Source of the DNA: Lysobacter sp. | GTDB taxonomy: Bacteria > Pseudomonadota > Gammaproteobacteria > Xanthomonadales > Xanthomonadaceae | Direction: 5' to 3' | Assembly (NCBI GenBank): GCA_008015835.1 | Contig: SSGH01000017.1 | Coordinates: forward strand, 60,723 to 124,722 | DNA length: 64,000 nt | Shown here: one piece after another, positions 36,281 through 45,712 of the stretch | Position numbering within the stretch: the stretch's first letter is position 1 | Layout of the letters: each line of letters opens with the position of its first letter | Translations under genes and position numbers: made by a program | Notes under the pieces: generated by a model | Told to the model about the DNA's origin: nothing | Seen by the model: the letters and a program-made list of their open reading frames with translations, nothing else | Databases searched by the model: none

Positions 36281-38119
36281 ATGAGCGATAAGCCCTTAAC
36301 CGACCTCACTTTTTCGTCGTTCGCCGGTTCCGACGGCGAGACCCAAGCCCTGCATCCGGCCCTGTTGGCCGGCCTGGACGCCGCCGGCTTCACCCGCTGC
36401 ACACCGATCCAAGCCCTGACCCTGCCGGTCGCGCTGCGCGGCCGCGATGTGGCCGGTCAGGCGCAAACCGGCACCGGCAAGACCCTGGCTTTCCTGGTGG
36501 CGGTGATGAACCGCCTGCTGACCCGCCCGGCGCTCGCCGAGCGCAAGCCCGAAGACCCGCGCGCGCTGATCCTGGCCCCGACCCGCGAATTGGCGATCCA
36601 GATCCACAAGGACGCGATGAAATTCGGCGCCGATCTGGGCCTGAAGTTCGCCCTGGTCTACGGCGGCGTGGATTACGACAAACAGCGCGCCCTGCTCCAG
36701 GCCGGCGCGGACGTGATCATCGCCACCCCGGGGCGGCTGATCGATTACGTCAAACAGCACAAGGTGGTCTCGCTGCACGCCTGCGAAATCTGCGTGCTGG
36801 ACGAAGCCGACCGCATGTTCGACCTGGGCTTCATCAAGGACATCCGCTTCCTGCTGCGGCGCATGCCCGAACGCACCACGCGCCAGACCTTGTTGTTCAG
36901 CGCCACCCTCAGCCACCGCGTGCTGGAGTTGGCCTACGAGCACATGAACGAGCCCGAGAAGCTGGTGGTCGAGGCCGAGTTCATCACCGCCGCGAAGGTG
37001 CGGCAGAAGATCTATTACCCGGCCGACGACGAGAAGATCCCGCTGTTGCTCGGCCTGCTTTCGCGCAGCGAAGGCGCGCGGACCATGGTGTTCGTCAACA
37101 CCAAGGCCTTCGTCGAGCGCGTCGCGCGTTCGCTGGAACGCGCCGGCTACCGCGTCGGCGTGCTCAGCGGCGACGTGCCGCAGAAGAAGCGCGAATCGCT
37201 GCTCAAGAAATTCCAGGCCGGTCAGTTGGAGCTGCTGGTCGCCACCGACGTCGCCGCGCGCGGCCTGCACATCGACGGCGTCAGCCACGTCTACAACTAC
37301 GACCTGCCGTTCGACGCCGAAGACTACGTGCATCGCATCGGCCGCACCGCGCGCCTGGGCGCCGAGGGCGATGCGATCAGCTTCGCCTGCGAGCGCTATG
37401 CGATGAGCCTGCCGGACATCGAGCGCTACATCGACCAGAAAATTCCGTCGGAGCCGGTGACGCGCGAGCTGTTGACCGCGCTGCCGCGTCCGGAACGTCC
37501 GAAACCGCCCCAAGGCGCGGAGATCGGCGAAGACGCGGGCGACGACGACAGCATCAGCACGATCTTCCGCGAAGCGCGCGAACAGCGCGCCGCGGACGAC
37601 GCGAAGCGCGGAAAAAGCGGCAGCGGCGGCCGCAGCGGCGGTCCGGGCGGCCGCGGCCGCAGCGGCGAACGCTCCGGTCCGCGATCGGGCGGCCCACGCG
37701 GCAGCGACGCGCGCTCCGGCGACGAGCGTCGCGAACGCAGCCACGAACGCAGCCACGAGCGCGGCCCGCGCCCGCCGCGCGATGCGCAGGCCCACAACGG
37801 CAACGCGACGCCGGCGACCGATGCGCCCGCACCGGACGCGATACCGAACGCCGCGATCGCCCAAGCCGTCGACGGCGAACGCGCCCCGCGCAAACGCCGT
37901 CGCCGTCGCGGCGGCAAGCGCATCGACGGCGGCGACGGCTCTGCGCAGACCGTCGGCCAAGCCGTGCGCGCGCTGGAAACCCCGGCCGCAGTGCCGGTCG
38001 GCAACGCGGCGAAAGCCGGCGCAGACGCCAAGCCCTCGCAAGGCACACCGTCGCTGCTCTCGCGCATCGGCCGCAAGCTCAAATCGTTGGTGACTAAGCC
38101 GCCGCGTTCGCAGCATTGA
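36281..38119 (+). CDS. rhlB: ATP-dependent RNA helicase RhlB with long basic tail
   Basis: 612 residues. DEAD-box motifs are complete: [13 protein letters not shown] (Q motif), AQTGTGKT (I), PTRELAIQI (Ia), ATPGR (Ib), [12 protein letters not shown] (II), FSATLS (III), VFVNTK (IV), [12 protein letters not shown] (V) and HRIGRTAR (VI). Residues ~435-612 are a Gly/Arg/Ser-rich, then basic, disordered tail, much longer than the E. coli RhlB tail (421 residues in total). RhlB feeds structured RNA to the RNA degradosome; the tail probably binds RNA or RNase E. ATG 36281 begins [13 protein letters not shown], the family-typical start. Adjacent to trxA/rho as in related genomes. Confidence 0.94.
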   Translation: MSDKPLTDLTFSSFAGSDGETQALHPALLAGLDAAGFTRCTPIQALTLPVALRGRDVAGQAQTGTGKTLAFLVAVMNRLLTRPALAERKPEDPRALILAPTRELAIQIHKDAMKFGADLGLKFALVYGGVDYDKQRALLQAGADVIIATPGRLIDYVKQHKVVSLHACEICVLDEADRMFDLGFIKDIRFLLRRMPERTTRQTLLFSATLSHRVLELAYEHMNEPEKLVVEAEFITAAKVRQKIYYPADDEKIPLLLGLLSRSEGARTMVFVNTKAFVERVARSLERAGYRVGVLSGDVPQKKRESLLKKFQAGQLELLVATDVAARGLHIDGVSHVYNYDLPFDAEDYVHRIGRTARLGAEGDAISFACERYAMSLPDIERYIDQKIPSEPVTRELLTALPRPERPKPPQGAEIGEDAGDDDSISTIFREAREQRAADDAKRGKSGSGGRSGGPGGRGRSGERSGPRSGGPRGSDARSGDERRERSHERSHERGPRPPRDAQAHNGNATPATDAPAPDAIPNAAIAQAVDGERAPRKRRRRRGGKRIDGGDGSAQTVGQAVRALETPAAVPVGNAAKAGADAKPSQGTPSLLSRIGRKLKSLVTKPPRSQH

Positions 38120-38583
38120 GGGACGTGGAAGAGACTTCCGCCGACGGTCTTCCGATCTGCGGCCGCACCAGTCGGCTGCGATGGTTGCGACTCGAACTCG
38201 AAAAACAGGCAGGGCATCCGGGCGCTTCGCGCATCCAGCCGATCGAAATGATCGGCTGGTATCTGAGGTGCGGCTTCTCCATGGGGCTGTCCCGAGAAGA
38301 ATTGACGTGCGCACTGCGAGACGAGACCGAATGGCTGAAATTAGCCGAAACCGCCTCAGACCAAGACATCGCCCAAGGAAAATCGCCCCCCGAATACTCG
38401 ATCGGTCAACACGTCGAGGTCGTCGTGAATGCCCGCAACATCACGTACCGACAGGGCATCGTGTCCGACATGATGTGGCACCACCACGAAGGAATCTGGC
38501 ACTACTTCATCGAAGAAAACGGGAAGAGAATCGGAAAGCGATACGAGACTCGCGACATCCGCCCTGTCGCGACATCCGCCTGA
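38116..38583 (+). CDS. Hypothetical protein with SH3-like C-terminus
   Basis: Up to 155 residues. A TTG (38116) overlaps the rhlB stop and an in-frame GTG lies at 38125 just after GAGGGA; the start is therefore unsure. Residues ~40-75 look helical ([20 protein letters not shown]). Residues ~95-150 read as a small beta barrel ([56 protein letters not shown]), which resembles KOW/SH3-like domains in hypothetical proteins. No known function; likely co-transcribed with rhlB. Confidence 0.6.
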   Translation: MRDVEETSADGLPICGRTSRLRWLRLELEKQAGHPGASRIQPIEMIGWYLRCGFSMGLSREELTCALRDETEWLKLAETASDQDIAQGKSPPEYSIGQHVEVVVNARNITYRQGIVSDMMWHHHEGIWHYFIEENGKRIGKRYETRDIRPVATSA

Positions 38584-38718
38584 GATCCATCGACGGACGA
38601 CGATGTCGAACAGCGAGCCTAGCTCCGAACATCCGGTGCGCCGCATCGCGATAAGGACGCCGCCCCTCCATCGAGCGGCGGACTGTCAACGCCATCGGCG
38701 TTTCCGCATAATCCGCGC

Positions 38719-39408
38719 ATGACCCTTCTGCGCTTCGACAACGTCAGCAAGCAGTACCCGGGCGGGCAAGCGGCGCTGAGCGACGTGAGTTTCTCGGTCG
38801 CGCGCGGCGAGATGCTGTTCGTCACCGGGCATTCGGGGGCGGGCAAGAGCACGCTGCTGAAGTTGATTCAACTCGCCGAGCGGCCCAGCCGCGGCGCGGT
38901 GCTGATGCACGAGCGCAATCTGCGCAACGTCGACGGGCGCGGCGTGGCGATGCATCGGCGCGAGGTGGGCGTGGTGTACCAGGATCACCGTTTGCTGACC
39001 GACCGCAGCGTGTCCGAGAACGTCGGTTTGCCGCTGATCCTGCGCGGCGTGCGCCGCGACGAGATCCGCAAGCGCGTGCGCGCGATGCTCGACCGGTTGG
39101 GCATCGGCACCCGCGGCGATGCGCTGCCGGGGCAGTTGTCGGCGGGCGAACAGCAGCGCGTCGGCATCGCGCGCGCGCTGATCGGCGAACCGGCGCTGCT
39201 GGTGGCGGACGAACCCACCGGCAATCTTGATCCGACTTTGTCGGCCGAAATCATGGCCTTGTTCGCCGCGCTGCCCGAGCGCGGCACCAGCGTGCTGGTG
39301 GCCAGCCACGATCTGGCCCTGGTCAAGCGCATGAAGAAGCGCGTGCTGGTGCTGGATCACGGGACGCTGCTGGACGATATCCGCCCGGAGGAATTGGCCG
39401 ATGGCTAA
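38719..39408 (+). CDS. ftsE: Cell division ATP-binding protein FtsE
   Basis: 229 residues of the ABC ATPase family: VTGHSGAGKSTLLKLIQ (Walker A), VGVVYQDHRLL (Q-loop), LSAGEQQRVGIARALI (signature), LLVADEPTGNLDP (Walker B) and ASHDLAL (H-loop). FtsE with FtsX activates periplasmic cell-wall hydrolases at the division site via EnvC-like proteins. The ftsX start overlaps its end by 8 bases. Confidence 0.96.
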   Translation: MTLLRFDNVSKQYPGGQAALSDVSFSVARGEMLFVTGHSGAGKSTLLKLIQLAERPSRGAVLMHERNLRNVDGRGVAMHRREVGVVYQDHRLLTDRSVSENVGLPLILRGVRRDEIRKRVRAMLDRLGIGTRGDALPGQLSAGEQQRVGIARALIGEPALLVADEPTGNLDPTLSAEIMALFAALPERGTSVLVASHDLALVKRMKKRVLVLDHGTLLDDIRPEELADG

Positions 39409-40354
39409 GCCCGCCGACCAACACCCCGGCGCGCGCGCCGCGCCGAAACGTTCGCGCATCGGCATTTGGTGGGAACACCATCTGCAGAGCCTGGTCTCCA
39501 GCCTCGGCCGCCTGCTGCGCCGGCCGTGGGCCACGCTGCTGACGGTCGGCGTGATGGCGGTCGCGCTGGCGCTGCCGCTCGGGCTGTGGCTGGTGCTGGA
39601 GAACGCCGCGCGTTTGGGCGGTACGATCGAACGCTCGCGCGAGATCGGCGTGTTTCTGAAACCCGAGATCGCGACGCCGCAGGCGCAGACGCTCACCGAA
39701 CGCCTGCGCGCGCGCGGCGACGTGGCCGCGGTGGAGCTGCGCACGCCCGAACAGGGCTTGGACACGCTGCGCCGCAGCGGCGCGTACGCGGACGCGATCG
39801 CGGTGGTCGGCGAGAACCCGCTGCCGAATCTGTTGATCGTGCGCCCGCGCGGCGACGAAACCGCGCTCGCCGCCGCGCTCGCGGCGCTGCCCGAGACCGA
39901 CCAAGTGCGGCGCGATGCGGTGTGGCGCGAACGCTTGGACCGCTGGCTCGCGTTCGGCGAGCGCGCGGTGTGGGTGCTGGGCGCGCTGCTCGGCCTCGGC
40001 GCGCTGCTGGTCGTGGGCAACACGGTGCGCTTGGACATCCAGAACCGGCGCGAGGAAATCGCGGTGCTGCATCTGCTGGGCGCGACGGACGGTTTCGTGC
40101 GCCGGCCGTTCCTGTATTTGGGCGCGTGGTACGGGTTGGCGGCGGGCGCATTGGCGCTCGGCGTGCTGACCGCCGCGGAATTCGCGCTGCGCCAACCGCT
40201 GAAGGCGCTCGCGGAAAGTTACGGCAGCGCATTCAGTTTCGCCGGATTGCCGCCGCTGCAAGCGTCGGCGGTGTTGGCCGGCGCGGCGGTGCTGGGATGG
40301 CTCGGGGCCGGCGTGGTCACCGGGCATTTTCTGCGGCAGACTAGAGCGGCTTAG
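39401..40354 (+). CDS. ftsX: Cell division membrane protein FtsX
   Basis: 317 residues. The N-terminal cytosolic segment leads into a first transmembrane helix (~45-67, WATLLTVGVMAVALALPLGL), then the extracytoplasmic domain (SREIGVFLKPE, AAVELRTPEQGLDTLRRSG), and three helices near the C-terminus (WVLGALLGLGALLVVGNTVR; FLYLGAWYGLAAGALALGVL; LAGAAVLGWLGAGVVTGHFL). It overlaps ftsE by 8 bases, forming the usual ftsEX pair. In many relatives rpoH follows; here an unusual two-receiver regulator follows instead. Confidence 0.95.
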   Translation: MAKPADQHPGARAAPKRSRIGIWWEHHLQSLVSSLGRLLRRPWATLLTVGVMAVALALPLGLWLVLENAARLGGTIERSREIGVFLKPEIATPQAQTLTERLRARGDVAAVELRTPEQGLDTLRRSGAYADAIAVVGENPLPNLLIVRPRGDETALAAALAALPETDQVRRDAVWRERLDRWLAFGERAVWVLGALLGLGALLVVGNTVRLDIQNRREEIAVLHLLGATDGFVRRPFLYLGAWYGLAAGALALGVLTAAEFALRQPLKALAESYGSAFSFAGLPPLQASAVLAGAAVLGWLGAGVVTGHFLRQTRAA

Positions 40355-40537
40355 CGCACCGACACGGGACTTCGGTCCCCGCCGCCCACTCGGGCTCGCC
40401 GTCGAAGAAGGCCGCGCGACGCACTTCACGCATTCACAGGGGATGCGCCGCGCTCTCGCGCGCGGTGCGTGTGGTCGGAGTTCCGCTCGGCGCAAGGTTG
40501 CGCCTCTTCGTCACCGCAACCGAGACACCACCCACCG

Positions 40538-41386
40538 ATGCCCGCACACGATATTCGCCACCTGCACACCGACACCCCCCGGGTGATGGTGGTCGACGGC
40601 TCGAAATTGGTCCGCAAGCTCATCGCCGACGTCGTCAAACGCGACGTGCCGGGCGTAGAGGTCGTGGCCTGCGCCGACGTGGCCGAAGCCGAGGCCGCGT
40701 TGGCCGAAGCGCCGGTCGACCTGGTCACCACGGCGCTGGTGCTGCCCGACGGCGACGGCTTGGCGCTGGCGCATCGGGTCCGCGCTGCGGCCGGCCAGCG
40801 TTACGTGCCGATCGTGGTGGTGTCCGGCGATGCGCAAAGCCATTTGGAAGCGCGCAGCTTCACCGACGACATCACCGATTACTTCGATAAGGCCAACGGC
40901 TATCACGCGCTCGCGGCCTTCATCCACGGCTACATGCACCCCGAGCCGATTCCCGGCGCGCGCGTGCTGTACGTGGAGGACAGCATCACGGTCGCCGTCG
41001 CGACCCGACGCATGCTGCAGGCGCACGGGCTGACCGTCATCCACGTCACCCGCGCCGACACCGCACTGAACCTGCTGCGCGATCACGTGGTCGCCGACGA
41101 CGAGGACATCGGCGCCGACATGCTGCTCACCGACGTCACGCTCGACGGCGCGATGAGCGGCTTGGACCTGCTGCGCGCCGTGCGCCACGAGCTGGGGCTG
41201 GGCAAACGCCGCCTGCCGGTGCTGGTGATGACCGGCGACGGCAGCGTGGATCGCCAATCCAACCTGCTGCGCGAAGGCGCGAACGATCTGGTGCTCAAGC
41301 CGATCGAAGAACGCATGCTGATCACCAAAACGCTGTTCCAGTTGCGTCTGTCGAAATTGCTCGACAAGGCCGCCGTCGCCGGCTGA
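40538..41386 (+). CDS. Two-receiver response regulator with a degenerate first receiver
   Basis: 282 residues, two receiver domains in tandem and no DNA-binding domain. Receiver 1 (~15-130) starts RVMVVDGSKLVRKLIADVV, but the phospho-acceptor position reads VTTALVLPDGDG with Ala66 where Asp is expected, so it probably cannot be phosphorylated; it also has VVVSGD and DYFDKANGY. Receiver 2 (~140-280) starts RVLYVEDSITVAVATRRML, keeps the Asp in LLTDVTLDGAMSG, has VMTGDG and ends with LKPIEE. It likely signals by protein contact. ATG 40538 is the first Met before the domain; no strong ribosome site. The partner kinase is not in the window. Confidence 0.83.
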   Translation: MPAHDIRHLHTDTPRVMVVDGSKLVRKLIADVVKRDVPGVEVVACADVAEAEAALAEAPVDLVTTALVLPDGDGLALAHRVRAAAGQRYVPIVVVSGDAQSHLEARSFTDDITDYFDKANGYHALAAFIHGYMHPEPIPGARVLYVEDSITVAVATRRMLQAHGLTVIHVTRADTALNLLRDHVVADDEDIGADMLLTDVTLDGAMSGLDLLRAVRHELGLGKRRLPVLVMTGDGSVDRQSNLLREGANDLVLKPIEERMLITKTLFQLRLSKLLDKAAVAG

Positions 41387-41497
41387 ACGCGACCGCTTCG
41401 CGCGTAGCTGTCGGTTCTATCAGGTGGGCACGACCGCCGTTCCGGCCTATCTTTGCCTGCCGGCGCGACCCGGCGCGCGCACTCACGCCCCGAGCAC

Positions 41498-42208
41498 ATG
41501 ACCGACGACCGCATCAAACTCGAACCTTCCTGGAAGACCCGCATCGGCGATTACCTGCTGCGCGAGGACATGGCCGCGCTCGCGGCCTTCCTGCGCCAAC
41601 GCAAGCAGCAGGGCGCGCGGATCTATCCGCCCGGCCCGCGGATCTTCGCCGCTTTCGACGCCACGCCGTTCGATGCGGTGAGCGCGGTGATCCTCGGGCA
41701 AGACCCGTATCACGGCCCGGGCCAAGCGCACGGGCTATGCTTTTCGGTGCCGGTGGGCGTTCCGGTGCCGCCGTCGCTGGACAACGTGTTCAAAGAAATC
41801 GGCCGCGACCTCGGCTTGCCGCGCCCGGATCACGGCTGCCTGTTGCCCTGGGCGCAGCGCGGCGTGCTGTTGCTCAATGCCGTGTTGACGGTGGAGGACG
41901 GCCGCGCCGGCGCACATCAGGGCAAGGGCTGGGAAGGGTTCACCGATCACGTCGTCGATACCCTCAACCACGAACGCGAGGGCCTGGTGTTCCTACTTTG
42001 GGGCAGCTACGCGCAGGCCAAGGGCAAGATGATCGACGACCGTCGGCATCGCGTGCTGCGAGCGCCGCACCCCTCCCCGTTGTCGGCGCATCGCGGCTTT
42101 TTGGGCTGCGGGCATTTCTCGGCCGCGAACGACTACCTGCGCCGCACCGGGCGGCCGCCGATCGACTGGTCGCTGCCGCCGCGCGCGCAGATGCCGGCCG
42201 TCGATTAG
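41498..42208 (+). CDS. ung: Uracil-DNA glycosylase
   Basis: 236 residues of family 1 UDG: the water-activating loop GQDPYHGPGQAHGL (catalytic Asp), the LLLNAVLTVEDGRAGAH motif with the uracil-binding Asn, and the Leu-intercalation loop HPSPLSAHRGFLGCGHFSAAN. It removes uracil from DNA after cytosine deamination. ATG 41498 gives the standard N-terminus TDDRIKLEPSWK. Alone on the plus strand after the two-receiver gene. Confidence 0.97.
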   Translation: MTDDRIKLEPSWKTRIGDYLLREDMAALAAFLRQRKQQGARIYPPGPRIFAAFDATPFDAVSAVILGQDPYHGPGQAHGLCFSVPVGVPVPPSLDNVFKEIGRDLGLPRPDHGCLLPWAQRGVLLLNAVLTVEDGRAGAHQGKGWEGFTDHVVDTLNHEREGLVFLLWGSYAQAKGKMIDDRRHRVLRAPHPSPLSAHRGFLGCGHFSAANDYLRRTGRPPIDWSLPPRAQMPAVD

Positions 42209-42542
42209 GGTTCGGATCGGGCGACCGAAACCGCCGCGTTTCGGTCGCCGGGTCCGACGAACGCGCGAATCAGGGCGCACATGGTTGACAACGCTGTCAG
42301 CTCCGACTAGAACGATTCCCGCTGTCGCGCATCGCAGAATGGCGTCGGGAATGCCTCTCGGGGAGTAGGTCTTGAGGCGGCCTTCGTCGTCCGCGCGTCG
42401 CGACCGCACGCTCGCTGGCCGTCCGGCGCCCCGATCGGCGCTCGTTCGGTGCAGGATCGCCGCAACCCACCGCGTTCCCCACGCGCGGCGCCTCATCGCA
42501 ACCGCCCCGTCGCGCAGGCGACGACCGTTTCCGGAGAACGAC
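42209..42542. other. Intergenic stretch with operator and promoter of the sugar symporter
   Basis: About 334 bases. It holds the LacI-type half-palindrome and a matching promoter at 42285-42313 (listed separately) and the GGAGA ribosome site at 42532-42536. An open frame through it on the plus strand is Arg-rich and is not thought to be coding. Confidence 0.6.
42285..42313 (+). promoter_or_regulatory. LacI-type operator over the -35 of the symporter promoter
   Basis: TTGACAACGCTGTCAG at 42285-42300 matches, with two changes, the perfect palindrome TTGACAGCGCTGTCAA found at 50659-50674. The TTGACA is a consensus -35 box, and 17 bases further TAGAAC (42308-42313) can serve as -10. A repressor on this site would block the promoter of the sugar symporter ~230 bases downstream. 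Confidence 0.75.
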
Positions 42543-44105
42543 GTGAGACTTTCGACCATCGACGCGATCATCGTGCTGACCTATCTGGTCGGCATCTTCG
42601 CGCTCGCGCAGTGGGTATCGCGCGAAAAGAGCGGCCACCAAAAAGACGCGCAGGATTACTTCCTCGCCGGCAAATCCCTGCCGTGGTGGGCCATCGGCGC
42701 TTCGCTGATCGCCGCCAACATTTCGGCCGAACAGATCATCGGCATGTCCGGCTCCGGCTACGCATTGGGCTTGGCGATCGCCTCCTACGAATGGATGGCC
42801 GCACTGACGCTGCTGATCGTCGGCAAGTTCTTCCTGCCGGTGTTCCTGCGCAACGGCATCTACACGATGCCGCAGTTCCTCGAAGAGCGTTACGGCCCGA
42901 CCATCCGCACGATCATGGCGGTGTTCTGGTTGGGCCTGTACGTGTTCGTGAATCTGACCTCGATCCTCTGGCTCGGTTCGATCGCGGTGACCCAAGTCAC
43001 CGGCATCGACCAAATCGCCGCGCTCGCGTTGCTCGGCGGGTTCGCGCTGCTGTATCAGTTGTACGGCGGCCTGAAAGCGGTGGCGCTGACCGATATCGTG
43101 CAAGTGGCGCTGTTGGTGCTGGGCGGCCTGTTGATCGTCGGCATTTCGCTGGACCGCATCGGCGGCGACGGCGGCATCGTCGGCGGATTCCAGGCGCTGA
43201 TGGCCGCGCACCCGGAACACTTCCACATGATCCTCACGCCCGACAATCCGTTCTACAAGGATCTGCCGGGCCTGAGCGTGCTGATCGGCGGCATGTGGAT
43301 CATGAACGTGAGCTACTGGGGCTTCAATCAATACATCATCCAACGCGCGCTGGCGGCGAAAGACATCGCCGAAGCGCAGAAAGGCGTGGTGTTCGCGGCG
43401 TTCCTGAAACTGCTGATGCCGGTGATCGTGGTGCTGCCGGGCATCGCCGCGCTGATGCTGGTGACCGACATCGAAAAACCCGATCAGGCCTATCCGAAGA
43501 TGATGGCGCTGCTGCCGACCGGCGTGCTCGGTTTGGTGTTCGCGGCCTTGATCGCGGCGATCGTGGCCTCGCTGGCCTCGAAGATCAATTCGATCTCCAC
43601 CATCTTCACCCTCGACTTCTACGCCAAGCGCGCGCCGAACCGCGAACAAGCGCATCTGGTGAAAGTCGGGCGGGTCGCGGCGACCGTCGCGATCGTGCTG
43701 GCGGTGTTGGCGGCGAAACCCTTGCTCGGCAGTTTCGATCAAGGCTTCCAATACATCCAGGAATACACCGGCTTCTTCACTCCGGGCATCGTGGTGATCT
43801 TCATGCTCGGCCTGTTCTGGAAGCGCGCCAACGAAGCCGGCGCGATCGCGGCCGCGGTCGGTTCGTTCGCGCTCTCGATCGCGCTGAAACTCGCGTGGCC
43901 GGAACTGCCGTTCATGGATCGCGTCGGTCTGGTGTTCCTGTTGGCGCTGGCCTTGGCGGTGGTGGTGTCGTTGATGACGCGCAGCCGCGGCGACGCCAAC
44001 CGCATCCGCACCGACGATGTGAGCTACGGCACGCCCATGTCCTTCAACGCCGGCGCGGTGGGCGTGATCGGCATTCTGGTCGCGCTGTACGCCGCGTTCT
44101 GGTGA
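42543..44105 (+). CDS. Sodium/sugar symporter, SSS family
   Basis: 520 residues with about 14 hydrophobic helices. GTG 42543 has GGAGA seven bases upstream and gives RLSTIDAIIVLTYLVGIFAL. Family hallmarks: DYFLAGKSLPWWAIGASLIAANISAEQ (the sodium-binding helix 1 region), YGGLKAVALTDIVQV, GFNQYIIQRALAAKD, LPTGVLGLVFAALIAAIVASLAS and INSISTIFTLDFYAK. This fits SGLT/vSGLT-like glucose or galactose transporters. The upstream operator and the neighbouring LacI, GH3, GH30 and glk genes suggest glucose or a short glucoside as substrate; that is inference. Confidence 0.9.
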   Translation: MRLSTIDAIIVLTYLVGIFALAQWVSREKSGHQKDAQDYFLAGKSLPWWAIGASLIAANISAEQIIGMSGSGYALGLAIASYEWMAALTLLIVGKFFLPVFLRNGIYTMPQFLEERYGPTIRTIMAVFWLGLYVFVNLTSILWLGSIAVTQVTGIDQIAALALLGGFALLYQLYGGLKAVALTDIVQVALLVLGGLLIVGISLDRIGGDGGIVGGFQALMAAHPEHFHMILTPDNPFYKDLPGLSVLIGGMWIMNVSYWGFNQYIIQRALAAKDIAEAQKGVVFAAFLKLLMPVIVVLPGIAALMLVTDIEKPDQAYPKMMALLPTGVLGLVFAALIAAIVASLASKINSISTIFTLDFYAKRAPNREQAHLVKVGRVAATVAIVLAVLAAKPLLGSFDQGFQYIQEYTGFFTPGIVVIFMLGLFWKRANEAGAIAAAVGSFALSIALKLAWPELPFMDRVGLVFLLALALAVVVSLMTRSRGDANRIRTDDVSYGTPMSFNAGAVGVIGILVALYAAFW

Positions 44106-44478
44106 CGACGCCGACGACCACGCGCATCGGAAGGCCATAGCGATATGGCCTTCCGATGGCGAAACAACTGTTGCGGAACGTCGCGAATCGAGGGGATGTC
44201 GCACCGCCCGGAATGCAGAACGCGCAGCGGATTCTAGAAGCTCTCTCGAAATCGAAATCCTCGCGATTTTCGGCCGTCATCCCGACGAAAGTCGGGATGA
44301 CGCTCGAAAAACCGGGTCGAAAACGCTGGGTTCCGGCTTTCGCCGGAATGACGATATCGAGCGAATCCGTTTCTCCGCTGGTTTGAGATGAGGGCCTACT
44401 GAGGCTTCGAAGGGACCACGCTCCACGATCGCCCTTCGCACATCTCTTTTGCGCGCCGAACGCGAAACCCCCGAGCGT
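44106..44478. other. Intergenic stretch with TCATCCCGA-type repeats
   Basis: About 373 bases between the convergent symporter and lacI-type genes. The right-centre part is a dispersed repeat (44275-44352, listed separately). A short open frame (44156-44386 plus) is an artefact of that repeat. No gene recognised. Confidence 0.6.
44275..44352 (+). repeat. Dispersed TCATCCCGA / TTCCGGC hairpin repeat
   Basis: Two consecutive hairpins: 44276-44286 with 44291-44301 (11-bp stem, loop GAAA) and 44331-44337 with 44342-44348 (7-bp stem, loop TTTC). The pair is the widespread 'GTCATCCCGAC...GTTCCGGC' element seen in intergenic regions of many beta- and gammaproteobacteria. It lies between convergent genes and may double as a terminator. 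Confidence 0.8.
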
Positions 44479-45555
44479 TCAGCGCTTTTTTTTCGCGCGC
44501 GATGCGTCCGGCTTCGGCTTCGATGGCGATGCGCTCGGCGCCGGCCCGGTGGAGTCGCGAAACACCAACTCGTACGGCACCTGCACCACGCCGCCGGCGC
44601 CCGGTTCGCGGATCGACAGCAGCAACTGTTCGGCGGCGATGCGGCCCATATCGCGGCTGGCTTGGCGCACCGTCGTCAGCGACGGCCACAACTGCCGGGC
44701 CATCGGCAAATCGTCGAACCCGAACACCGACAAGTCCTGCGGCACGCGCACGCCGCGCCGCGCCGCGGTATGCAGCACGCCGGCCGCGGTGTCGTCGTTC
44801 GCGGCGAAAATCGCAGTGGGCGGGTCGGGCATGGACAACAACGCTTCGGCGCCGGCGACGCCGGACTCGAACTGGAATTCGCCCGCGACCACCAGCGCCT
44901 TGTCGAAGGCGATGTCCGCCGCCGCCAAACCGTCGCGATAGCCCTGCAAACGCCATTCGGACGCGCCGTGATCGCGATGGCCTTTGATATGCGCGATTCG
45001 GCGATGCCCCAAACCGACGATGTGCGCCATCATCTCGCGCACCGCCCGGCGTTCGTCCAAGCGCGCGCCGATCCGCGCGTTCTGCTCGCGCGGCGAGATG
45101 CTGGCGTAGCGCACGCCCATCGCCTGCAGCTTCTCCAGCAACGCTTCGTCGTCGGTGAGCGGCGGCGTCAACACCAAGCCGTCCGGCGCGTACTGCGCCA
45201 CGCTGTCCGCGATCACGTCCACATGGTCGCGGCTGGTGTAATCCACCGGCCGCATCATCATGCTGTAGTGCGCCGCCTCGCAGGCGTCCAGCACCCCGGA
45301 CACCACCTGCATCACGTAATTGCTGGACGGATTGTCGTACAGCGTCGAGATCAAATACGACTTGCGTCCCGCCAAACTGCGCGCCGAGGGGTTCGGGCGA
45401 AAATTCAGCGCCTTCGCCGCCGCCTCCACCTTCGCCCGCGTTTCCGGACGCACGTTCGGTTCGTGATTGAACACCCGCGAGACCGTCTTCATCGACACGC
45501 CCGCGGCGCGCGCCACGTCGTCGATCCGGACCCCCGCTCCGCCTGCCTTACGCAT
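44479..45555 (-). CDS. LacI-family transcriptional regulator
   Basis: 358 residues. Residues ~8-30 are the LacI helix-turn-helix (IDDVARAAGVSMKTVSRVFN) with the hinge helix NPSARSLAGRK near 55. The periplasmic-binding-protein-like core follows (YLISTLYDNPSSNYVMQVVS; AHIVGLGHRRIAHIKGH; AIFAANDDTAAGVL; SVFGFDDLPMARQLWPSLTT), which binds an effector sugar. ATG 45555 has GGGAGCGG about 9 bases upstream. Its position between a sugar symporter and a GH3 glucosidase makes it the candidate repressor for the TTGACAGCGCTGTCAA operators in this window. The effector is probably glucose or a glucoside; not shown by sequence. Confidence 0.9.
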   Translation of the reverse strand: MRKAGGAGVRIDDVARAAGVSMKTVSRVFNHEPNVRPETRAKVEAAAKALNFRPNPSARSLAGRKSYLISTLYDNPSSNYVMQVVSGVLDACEAAHYSMMMRPVDYTSRDHVDVIADSVAQYAPDGLVLTPPLTDDEALLEKLQAMGVRYASISPREQNARIGARLDERRAVREMMAHIVGLGHRRIAHIKGHRDHGASEWRLQGYRDGLAAADIAFDKALVVAGEFQFESGVAGAEALLSMPDPPTAIFAANDDTAAGVLHTAARRGVRVPQDLSVFGFDDLPMARQLWPSLTTVRQASRDMGRIAAEQLLLSIREPGAGGVVQVPYELVFRDSTGPAPSASPSKPKPDASRAKKKR

Positions 45556-45712
45556 TCGTTCCGCTCCCGAGCTCAGGGATCGATTATGCCGGGTCTCGGG
45601 GATGGGGGCACGAATCGACGATGCGCGGCGGCTGCGCGCCGAATTCGCGTATATCGCCCACCGTTGGGCGTGAGCGTCGCGATGGCGTATTAACGCCCGA
45701 ATCGCGCGGTCG

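Noticed and set aside
44156..44386. 76-codon plus-strand frame reading VIPTKVGMT and VPAFAGMT
   Set aside because: This is a well-known translation artefact of the dispersed TCATCCCGA/TTCCGGC repeat, not a gene.
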